Source: Nitrospirota bacterium
GTDB lineage: Bacteria; Nitrospirota; Nitrospiria; Nitrospirales; UBA8639
Reading direction: 5' to 3'
Length of the DNA: 7,161 nt
Assembly: GCA_003228495.1 (NCBI GenBank)
Contig: QIDY01000334.1
Span: forward strand, 1 to 7,161
Below are positions 1-5,416 of this stretch, one piece after another. Under the pieces are notes generated by a model. It worked only from the letters and a program-made list of their open reading frames with translations, made no database searches and was not told where the DNA came from. Made by a program: the position numbers and the translations under genes. Within the stretch, counting starts at the first letter, position 1. Each line of letters starts with the position of its first letter.

Positions 1-457
1 TAATATCGGGCACTCCCTCGGTGCGACCATCGTGAGGCACAATCGTTTCATCTAATTGATCGTCGGGTTCGTCTCCATTCAAATCCTGGACTTGCGAACC
101 ATGTCCTGAGTAATGAATGTAGACCACATCATTGGGCCCCGCTTCTTGAACAATCTTTTTTAAGGAAGTCAACACCCCCGCCCTTGTCGCCGCCTCGTCT
201 TGGATAACTTCCACGTTGTCGTCCGAAAACCCGTAGCGGGATATGAGAACTTGTCGAACCAACTTGATATCGTTTTTAGCCCCGGGCAGGCGGGGTAACA
301 CTTCATACTTCCCAATACCAATAAGGAGAGCCCGTTTCACGGAAGCATTGGTCGTTGCCCCAAAAGCCGGAACCAGAGCCGCTAACAATGTCTGACTCAA
401 AAAAACCAGGACAATCAGAAGCAAGAAGAAGCTGGACAGCTTGTTGTGTGTTTTCAT
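1..457 (-). CDS. Secreted metacaspase-like protease (peptidase C14 family), N-terminal part
   Basis: Reading the minus strand from an ATG at 457 gives 152 uninterrupted codons that run off the left edge, so the C-terminus is missing. Residues 1-33 form a signal peptide: a Lys/His/Asn start, a long Leu/Phe/Val core and small residues near position 33. The caspase-like fold begins at about residue 40 with KRALLIGIGKY, then LPGAKNDI near 57-64. The catalytic His is H119 in VYIHYSGHGSQ. It is followed by an acidic stretch (DLNGDEPDDQLDETIVPHD) of the kind type I metacaspases carry after the SGHGSQ motif. The catalytic Cys must lie beyond the window. Metacaspases usually cleave after Arg or Lys, and the signal peptide puts this one outside the cytoplasm. 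An AGAGG ribosome site lies 7-8 bases before the start. The gene is divergent from the sigma factor and has its own ECF-type promoter candidate. The family call is firm; the substrate is unknown. Confidence 0.9.
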   Translation of the reverse strand, partial: MKTHNKLSSFFLLLIVLVFLSQTLLAALVPAFGATTNASVKRALLIGIGKYEVLPRLPGAKNDIKLVRQVLISRYGFSDDNVEVIQDEAATRAGVLTSLKKIVQEAGPNDVVYIHYSGHGSQVQDLNGDEPDDQLDETIVPHDGRTEGVPDI

Positions 458-543
458 GATGAACCTCTTAATCAAATCGAACAATTATTAGTGAATAGTC
501 TATCTTGCTTGGTTTCCTCACTCAACCTTGTGTTATGAAGTTT

Positions 544-570
544 GTCTGAATAACAAGGAAAAAGGTTCAA
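544..570 (-). promoter_or_regulatory. Candidate ECF-sigma promoter of the protease gene
   Basis: On the minus strand, TTGAACC (570-564) is followed by 16 bases and AGAC (547-544), then AAAC. This matches three other sites in the window that read TTGAACC-N16-CGAC, with one mismatch in the -10 element. A GAAC -35 and a short C-G-rich -10 at this spacing are typical of ECF sigma factors. Transcription would start near 537, giving a leader of about 80 bases before the ATG at 457. An imperfect dyad (CCTTG..TTAT at 526-536 against ATAACAAGG at 550-558) brackets the -10 and could be an operator. Confidence 0.6.
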
Positions 571-694
571 ATGCGTTCTTTTTGGCCCTCACCCTCAAGG
601 CCGTCTCAAGGATTCGTGAATTTCTTGTACTATATATATGTGGCCACCGCACAACGCTCTTGTCTTGTAGGCCCCCCTCACATATGCTAAGGAC

Positions 695-722
695 TTGAGT
701 ACGCTATCTGACTGTCTATTCT
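695..722 (+). promoter_or_regulatory. Possible housekeeping (sigma70-type) promoter for the sigma/anti-sigma operon
   Basis: TTGAGT (695-700) and TATTCT (717-722) are separated by 16 bases, each matching four of six consensus positions. Transcription would begin near 729, leaving a leader of about 50 bases. It would give basal expression of the sigma gene. Both boxes are imperfect and such matches occur by chance, so confidence is low. Confidence 0.25.
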
Positions 723-762
723 TGCCTAAAGGGATTATTAAACCTAGACCTTTTCCCACGGA

Positions 763-789
763 TTGAACCCACAGCCTCATGGATGCGAC
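763..789 (+). promoter_or_regulatory. ECF-type promoter motif overlapping the sigma gene start
   Basis: TTGAACC (763-769), 16 bases, then CGAC (786-789) is identical in pattern and spacing to the sites at 2408 and 5223. Its position is odd: the -10 lies in codons 3-4 of the sigma gene, so a transcript from it would begin near 796, after the predicted ATG at 779. It may mark autoregulation, with transcripts that supply mainly the anti-sigma factor, self-repression by occlusion, or a wrongly placed start codon. Confidence 0.4.
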
Positions 790-1363
790 TCACTGGCAAG
801 ACCTGACGGACCTAGACCTGCTCAAGGCCTGCGTCCCCGATAACCAACACGCCTTTGAAGCCTTGTATCAACGATATGAAAAACGGGTCTTTCATTATTT
901 AATGACGGTGGTCAATGATGCCGTCTTAGCGGAGGAAATTCTGGTGGAAGTCATGCTGGCAGTCTGGAAAGGTCTCACAACCTTTCAAGGACATTCCAAA
1001 GTCTCCACCTGGATTTTTGGGATTGCCCATCATAAAGCCGTAGACGGGTTGCGGAAAGTGACCGGCCAGCAAAAAGGAGGCATTCCAATTGAAGATATTG
1101 TGGAATCGCCTGATCCGAAGGATGGGCCCCTTGAAGAAACAAACAAAAACCGATTGGCTGAATTGACAAATCAAGCCATGATGAACCTCTCCTCCGACCA
1201 CCGGGAAATTCTCCATATGACATTTTATGAAGGCCAATCATATCCGGAAATTTCTGAACTCCTGGGTATTCCTGTAAATACGGTGAAAACCCGAGTGTAC
1301 TATGCCAAGCAACAGCTAAAGAAAACCTTACAACACCATGGCGTGACCGAAGATATTCTGTAA
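779..1363 (+). CDS. RNA polymerase sigma factor, ECF family
   Basis: This 194-residue protein has the two-domain layout and normal length of an extracytoplasmic-function sigma factor. Region 2 spans about 25-93 (AFEALYQRYEKRVFHYL, then VWKGLTTFQ and STWIFGIAHHKAVD). A variable acidic linker with DIVESPDPKDGPLEE follows at about 105-120. Region 4 spans about 129-183, with MNLSSDHREIL and the helix-turn-helix around SYPEISELLGIPVNTVKTRV that reads the -35 element. The ATG at 779 lies just after an in-frame stop (764-766) and keeps all of region 2, but it has no clear ribosome site. The only other in-frame candidate that is at all plausible, TTG at 863, would remove the first helix. The anti-sigma gene follows after 10 bases in the same operon. 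The likely targets are the TTGAACC-N16-CGAC promoters in this window. The family call is secure; the regulon is inferred. Confidence 0.95.
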   Translation: MDATHWQDLTDLDLLKACVPDNQHAFEALYQRYEKRVFHYLMTVVNDAVLAEEILVEVMLAVWKGLTTFQGHSKVSTWIFGIAHHKAVDGLRKVTGQQKGGIPIEDIVESPDPKDGPLEETNKNRLAELTNQAMMNLSSDHREILHMTFYEGQSYPEISELLGIPVNTVKTRVYYAKQQLKKTLQHHGVTEDIL

Positions 1364-1373
1364 GAAAAAGAAC

Positions 1374-2075
1374 ATGGAACCCGAACAACCACTCCATACC
1401 GAAGCCATGCTCCTCCCTGGCTATGTGAATCAGTCCCTCTCGCCTGAGGAGGAGGAACAGGTGACCAGCCATCTCGAAGGCTGCGTCACGTGCCAACAAG
1501 AGCTTCAGGAGGTGAACAACATGCAAGCCGCGATAAAATCCAGCATAGCACAACGCCCTGGCCCATCCCCTGCCGCGTTCTCAACCCTCATGAGTCGGAT
1601 TGAACAGGAAAAACAGGCGCAACAACGGCAGACAACACAACCGACCACGACATCCTGGTGGCAAACGGTGGAAACAGCCTTTCGTTCTCTCTTTGAAATC
1701 CAATGGGTTCCGGCCTTGGCCTCCGTGCTTATTGTCGGCCAAGCATTCCTGTTGTTGTCGGTGGTGAATAAACCAGTAGAACAACGAACCCAGCAACCTG
1801 AAGGCATTATTGAGCGAGGCATCCCTCCAGGAACCCCGGCAACTCCGCCGATACAGATTCAAGTGAAGTTCGTCGAAACGGCTCAGGCAATCCAAATCCA
1901 GAAACTGCTTAAGGAACTGAATGGCCAAATTGTGAACGGCCCTACAACTGAAGGCCTTTACACTTTAGTATTTCCACAAACCGAGATGTCTGCCTCTCAA
2001 GCTTTGCTGGCAACCCTCAAGGGCAATCAGGAACTTATCAAAAATGCCACCTCTCTTAACCCCAAAACCGAATAG
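1374..2075 (+). CDS. Membrane-anchored zinc-finger anti-sigma factor
   Basis: This 233-residue protein is the probable partner and inhibitor of the ECF sigma factor encoded 10 bases upstream. Its cytoplasmic N-terminus has the zinc-binding anti-sigma signature H-x3-C-x2-C (H33, C37, C40, in SHLEGCVTCQQEL), with H8 as a possible further ligand. A Gln/Thr/Pro-rich linker leads to a single membrane span at about 111-131 (WVPALASVLIVGQAFLLLSVV). The periplasmic part has a Pro-rich segment (150-160) and a compact alpha/beta domain at about 160-225 with VKFVETAQAIQIQKLLKEL and NGPTTEGLYTLVF, a type of sensor end seen in other anti-sigma factors. In known pairs the anti-sigma factor holds the sigma at the membrane until a signal or proteolysis releases it. 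The signal here is unknown. The ribosome site is weak (purine-rich AAGAAAAAG), which fits translation coupled to the sigma gene. Confidence 0.9.
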   Translation: MEPEQPLHTEAMLLPGYVNQSLSPEEEEQVTSHLEGCVTCQQELQEVNNMQAAIKSSIAQRPGPSPAAFSTLMSRIEQEKQAQQRQTTQPTTTSWWQTVETAFRSLFEIQWVPALASVLIVGQAFLLLSVVNKPVEQRTQQPEGIIERGIPPGTPATPPIQIQVKFVETAQAIQIQKLLKELNGQIVNGPTTEGLYTLVFPQTEMSASQALLATLKGNQELIKNATSLNPKTE

Positions 2076-2151
2076 CTTATTTTCCCCCTGTGTGAATTCT
2101 ATCTGGGTATAAAACAAACCCTCCTTGTACTTTTCATTTTGGCTGGCACAT

Positions 2152-2174
2152 TTCGTATCTCTTTAAGATACGAA
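2152..2174. repeat. Perfect 9-bp inverted repeat after the anti-sigma gene
   Basis: TTCGTATCT (2152-2160), a five-base spacer, then AGATACGAA (2166-2174) form a perfect dyad 76 bases after the anti-sigma stop. The stem is AT-rich and no T run follows it, so it is a poor intrinsic terminator. An operator or an mRNA 3' end hairpin are both possible. Confidence 0.45.
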
Positions 2175-2407
2175 TTCACCCATTTGGATATCTATATTCT
2201 CCGGGAAATTCCAAGCTTGTTTTCCAGAAATCAATTTTCATGGAAGCTATTCATATGAAATAATCTAGCATTATCATGGACTTAGAATTTTCTTTAATAT
2301 GGAAAGGCTTTCGAAAATGAAACGGTCCCTAAATTGCTAACTTTCTTAAACCCTTGTAAGAATTTGGGAATTGGAATAAGGTCGCATCGTTGGAAAAGAA
2401 AAAGAGC

Positions 2408-2434
2408 TTGAACCACAGACTCAAACCTTACGAC
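2408..2434 (+). promoter_or_regulatory. Candidate ECF-sigma promoter of the two-domain protein gene
   Basis: TTGAACC (2408-2414), 16 bases, then CGAC (2431-2434) followed by AGAC. It is identical in core and spacing to the site at 5223, where CGAC is followed by CGAC. The start point would be near 2441, with a leader of about 140 bases before the ATG at 2582. Its presence argues against translation from the TTG at 2390. Confidence 0.65.
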
Positions 2435-2581
2435 AGACTGTTTGAAAAAAGAGAAAAGGGGCCTTCCCAAGGATGGGTAAAAAGGCTACCCAAAAGGTTT
2501 ATGGCCTTGACTACTATCCCAGGAACCAGCTCTTTTCGATTGTTTTCTAATTCATTACCTAATCATAAGGAGGAAAGTCGT

Positions 2582-3658
2582 ATGAAACGGTTTAACCAGA
2601 TCTACCAAAAACTTTCATTGTGTGTGTTTGCCTCGATGGTCATGGCTGGTAGTCCTGCCATGGCCAAAATCATCCTTCCCACCGCCGTCGAATTCGACAA
2701 GGCTATTTCCTTTCAAAAACCAGATGGGGAACCGGTCCAACTGAAAGCCGGAATTTATGAGGTAGCAATGGGAAGTGAGAAGGAACTGAAGTTTGATCCT
2801 ATTGGGGCGGGAGCCGTGATTACCGTCCAGGCCCTCCCCGCCAATCACAATGAAGCCATTGAAGAATCTAAGGCCTTTCTGACGCCGTCTCCAGATAATA
2901 ATCCTGATAAACCCCATGTGATCCTCTGGATGCCCGATGGCGTGGCCCTGGAAGCCATCGGTTCCTACAGTGGAGTGTTTTCTCGATCAACCTTAACCTG
3001 GGGTACAGCGGGAGAGGGAGAGGAAGCCGCAGATCAATACCCTCTCACCGTGAACTTTGAAAAAGCCGTTTACTTTAAAACCGCAGGTGGCGACCCCAAA
3101 ATCCTCAAACCTGGGGACTATGAAGTGGGGTTAGCCGACGATGGGATCGTACTCACGCCGGTTGGCGGGAAACCAGAGAACGCTATCACGATCGAACCTG
3201 AATCCTTAGGAACCTCAGCTGCGGTGGTCCTCCCAGAATTAGATGGCAATCCCAACCTGAAACTCTTGGTGCTGGCGACCGTCGGAGGCCAATCCCTGAT
3301 CGCCGTCGGGTCAGAAGACGGAACGTTCCCGCGCGGATGGAGGAGCTGGGCTAAGAAGAAGGCTAAAGGTGCCGTGAATAGGGCAAAAAGGGCAGCCAAA
3401 AAAGGCTACCGCGCGTCGTATGGAAAAGCTAAAAAGTATGGAAAAAGAGCCTACCGATCCGCCAAGAAAAAGGGGGGCAAGTATGGCAAAAGAATGGCCC
3501 GTAGAGCCTATAGCGCCGGGAAACGTTACGTAACCAAGTTTTGTGGGTCAAAATCTGCTCAGGCAGCGGCCGCCGCTGCAGCAGCCAGCACGGGTGTTGG
3601 GACGGTTGGGTCAGGTGCAATAGCTGGGGGCTGCCTAGTTGTCAACAAATTAAAGTAA
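2582..3658 (+). CDS. Secreted protein with two copies of an unrecognised beta-rich domain and a basic, membrane-active-looking C-terminus
   Basis: I do not recognise this family. The start at 2582 is chosen for its strong ribosome site, AAGGAGG at 2567-2573, eight bases upstream, and because a signal peptide follows directly (residues 1-28, ending SPAMA before KIIL). The mature protein (358 residues before processing) has two similar beta-rich domains, about 31-135 and 153-250. They share the order VxF-x-KA(V/I)xF, L(K)xGxYEV, VI/VV-L and (S/A)LxAxGSxxG. From 251 to 320 there are 29 Lys/Arg in 70 residues and no acidic residue, with repeated KYGKR and AYRSAKKKG-type units. The last part, 321-354, has two Cys (C321, C351), eight Ala in a row and a Gly-spaced hydrophobic segment. 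The Ala run uses mixed codons, so it is not a simple DNA repeat. One domain copy recurs in the next gene. Possible roles include cell-wall or nucleic-acid binding, or membrane disruption; none is proven. Confidence 0.85.
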   Translation: MKRFNQIYQKLSLCVFASMVMAGSPAMAKIILPTAVEFDKAISFQKPDGEPVQLKAGIYEVAMGSEKELKFDPIGAGAVITVQALPANHNEAIEESKAFLTPSPDNNPDKPHVILWMPDGVALEAIGSYSGVFSRSTLTWGTAGEGEEAADQYPLTVNFEKAVYFKTAGGDPKILKPGDYEVGLADDGIVLTPVGGKPENAITIEPESLGTSAAVVLPELDGNPNLKLLVLATVGGQSLIAVGSEDGTFPRGWRSWAKKKAKGAVNRAKRAAKKGYRASYGKAKKYGKRAYRSAKKKGGKYGKRMARRAYSAGKRYVTKFCGSKSAQAAAAAAAASTGVGTVGSGAIAGGCLVVNKLK

Positions 3659-3684
3659 GGCCATCTCAGTTCCAGAACTCTGAC

Positions 3685-3716
3685 CAAGGGGCGTTTCAAA
3701 AGAGAAACGCCCCTTG
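3685..3716 (+). terminator. Strong perfect hairpin, probable terminator or attenuator
   Basis: A 13-bp perfect stem (3685-3697 with 3704-3716, core AAGGGGCGTTTC) encloses a six-base loop and begins 26 bases after the stop of the two-domain gene. The stem is strong, but it is not followed by a clear T run (CAGTTCAAAATTTCC). Termination may therefore be partial, or the hairpin may protect the mRNA end. Read-through would carry transcription into the amidase gene, which has no ECF promoter motif of its own. Confidence 0.6.
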
Positions 3717-3889
3717 CAGTTCAAAATTTCCACTGGTGATAAAAAACGTTCTTCTCGGTTGTCTCCGAGTTGGAGGAATGCGAAGCCATCTGTTTCCTTA
3801 AACTCGATTCCCCCCCTCCAATTATGTCTTCGGGGAAAACCAACCACTAATCATTCCTCTATTCTACTTTTAACCATGGAGGCGCTCCA

Positions 3890-5100
3890 ATGAAACAAGT
3901 ATTGCTTCTACTTGCAGGTTTGGTGATTTTCTTTGGTTCATCAATTGAAGGATATGCAGAACCGGTAGAGGAAGACTTAGAAACCATTACCCTTTCCACC
4001 ACCCTCCATTTTCTTTCCCCGACCGATGAGGATGTGACCGTGCCACCTGGACAATACGCCATCACCATTGGTGAAGATGGGATGCAGCTGGATTCAACCC
4101 CAGGTCTTCAATCCTATCTCATTAACTCTCAGCCCTCCACCCACACCGAAGAGCTGATTGTCCCGGGGGCACTAATCATACCTGGCGAAAACGACCTACA
4201 GTACCTTACCGTCCTTTTTCCCTGGGGAGAAAGTTTCGAAGCTGTGGGATCAACAAGTGGAATTACCCCCAGAGGGGTTTTTAAGCTTCCAACCAAGAAA
4301 TTCAGAGATTTTTTTGGGAAATTACGACAACGAATGGATGCTGCTCAAAAAAAACAACCGGTGATGGAAATGGAAGAAGATTGCATTAACCTCAGACCAA
4401 AACTAATTTCTCGCAGGGCTCGAAAATGTAATTCGGGGAGAGCCTGCAAGGTCTGGGATCCTCCTCTTTCCAACCGGTGCAAGGCCATGGGTCAAAGAAA
4501 AGCTACCATCGATTTTTCCTATTTTGGGAAAAACGATTGCCGCACGAATCGCAGCCCACGAAGAAAAAACCAAAAAGTCACCAAAATTGTCATTCATAAT
4601 GGAGATAAGGCGAAGGCGAATAAAAAAAATTGGGAATGTCGTTCTGCTACCGCCCATTACACCATTGATCGTGATGGAAAAACCTATCAGCACGTCGGTG
4701 AGGAACGCATGGCCTGGCATGTCAAAGGGGGCAACAGGAATTCCATCGGCATTGAACTGCAAATTCTTCGGGCATGGAAAGGCAAAAAGTCCCTTGGGTC
4801 TTGCAACGGAATAAACAAAAAAATGGCCAAAAAATGGGGATGAGCCAGGAGGCTCTCGTCCGGCAATTGTGCGCGCCAACTCCCCAACAATACCGTGCAC
4901 TAAAAGAGCTCATCGCAGATATCAAGTCACGCCATCCTATCTCTAAAAACGGGGTTGTGGGTCATTGCGAGCTGGTTCGCCGAGGGGGACACGGAGACCC
5001 CCGAGCATTTGATTGGGAGAAAATTGGTCTTTCCAACAGGCAGAAAATGAATTTCGTGAAAAAGAACAACACGGGGTGTCAGTGGTATCACGTCTACTGA
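3890..5100 (+). pseudogene. Secreted N-acetylmuramoyl-L-alanine amidase-like (Amidase_2/PGRP) protein with N-terminal beta-rich domain, frameshifted
   Basis: The ATG at 3890 has TGGAGG seven bases upstream and starts a signal peptide (residues 1-23, ending EGYA). Residues 31-129 are a third copy of the beta-rich domain found twice in the preceding gene, ending GSTSGITPRG. A basic, Cys-containing linker follows (131-228). The amidase fold starts at about 229 with TKIVIHNGD (H236, first zinc ligand), TAHYTIDRDGKTYQHVG and AWHVKGGNRNSIGIEL. This frame ends at a TGA (4841-4843). The rest of the domain continues in the -1 frame to 5100, with PTPQQYRALKELIADI, VVGHCEL and GHGDPRAFDW, supplying the second His and the Asp expected of AmpD-type zinc sites. 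Restoring one A in the runs at 4817-4823 or 4829-4834 gives one protein of about 403 residues. Such amidases cut the amide bond between muramic acid and the stem peptide. A sequencing error, a real mutation or programmed slippage are all possible. Confidence 0.85.
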
Positions 5101-5135
5101 ATCTTTGAGGGCTCCACCCTCACGGAATTTGCAAA

Positions 5136-5172
5136 CTAAAGCCCCACTTTCCTTGTGAAGATGGGGCTTTGG
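5136..5172 (+). terminator. Rho-independent terminator after the amidase gene
   Basis: An 11-bp stem (5136-5146 with 5162-5172, core AAAGCCCCA/TGGGGCTTT, ending in one G-T pair) can extend inward by three pairs past a one-base bulge. It is followed by TCTTTTCC. It lies 36 bases after the amidase stop and separates that gene from the DUF4384 operon. Confidence 0.75.
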
Positions 5173-5222
5173 TCTTTTCCTTGAATTGCCGCTAGCAGCT
5201 CCCAATCACCACTCTTTAATTT

Positions 5223-5249
5223 TTGAACCTTTTCCCTAATCTTCACGAC
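5223..5249 (+). promoter_or_regulatory. Candidate ECF-sigma promoter of the DUF4384/lipoprotein operon
   Basis: TTGAACC (5223-5229), 16 bases, then CGAC (5246-5249), followed by CGAC. The flanks also resemble the minus-strand protease promoter: both have TTTGAACCTTTT and then a TTCA just before the -10. The start point would be near 5257, after the preceding terminator and about 160 bases before the ATG at 5417. Confidence 0.7.
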
Positions 5250-5416
5250 CGACAGTATGACAACAACAACAGGACACCTTCAGCAGGGCAACAGTTCATG
5301 GGAAGATCAACAAACCTTCCTCTAAATATGAAGGCAGCCTGGCATGACTATCAAAGAAAGCGAAACTCTATCTTCTTAAGTCTCTAATTTGCCCTCTAGA
5401 TGAAGCACAACCTAGA

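Larger units (their letters stand above)
458..778. other. Divergent intergenic region between protease and sigma genes
   Basis: No supported gene lies here; the only minus-strand reading frame (595-780) has no ribosome site and resembles no family. The region holds the minus-strand ECF promoter of the protease, a possible sigma70-type promoter facing the sigma gene, and a 7-base direct repeat CTCAAGG at 594-600 and 605-611, about one helical turn apart. Confidence 0.6.
2076..2581. other. Long AT-rich intergenic region and leader
   Basis: No convincing gene is present in about 500 bases. A frame open from a TTG at 2390 joins the downstream gene, but it codes for a Lys/Arg-rich stretch with no family features and contains the ECF promoter motif, so it is read as untranslated leader. 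The region also holds a 9-bp dyad at 2152-2174. A small hairpin lies in the leader (TGGGTA 2474-2479 with TACCCA 2487-2492). A weak sigma70-like pair is at 2334-2362 (TTGCTA, 17 bases, TAAGAA). Confidence 0.6.
5101..5416. other. Intergenic region with terminator, ECF promoter and leader
   Basis: No supported gene lies here. A small hairpin (TGAGGG 5106-5111 with CCCTCA 5117-5122) lies just after the amidase stop, then a full terminator, then an ECF promoter motif and a leader of about 160 bases before the next gene. A 22-codon frame (5257-5325) begins where transcription is predicted to start, but it has no other support. Confidence 0.6.

Noticed and set aside
975..1553. Long minus-strand open frame of 192 codons opposite the sigma and anti-sigma genes
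   Set aside because: It overlaps two well-supported genes, resembles no family, and is best explained as an antisense shadow.
2522..2550. A second possible ECF promoter, GGAACC then TCTAA after about 18 bases, just before the two-domain gene
   Set aside because: It resembles other sigmaE promoters but not the TTGAACC-N16-CGAC pattern shared by the other sites, and it runs into the ribosome-site region. The site at 2408 is the better candidate.
2390..2581. N-terminal extension of the two-domain protein from a TTG codon at 2390
   Set aside because: The ATG at 2582 has a near-perfect ribosome site and is followed at once by a signal peptide. The extension would bury that signal peptide and would overlap an ECF promoter motif.
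3541..3801. Open frame of 86 codons overlapping the end of the two-domain gene and spanning the hairpin
   Set aside because: No ribosome site or protein features, and it reads through the terminator-like hairpin in a different frame from the supported gene.
5257..5325. A 22-codon frame (starting MTTTTGHLQQ) beginning at the predicted transcription start of the DUF4384 operon, possibly a leaderless peptide
   Set aside because: Too short to judge, no recognisable features, no ribosome site, and the start point is only estimated.
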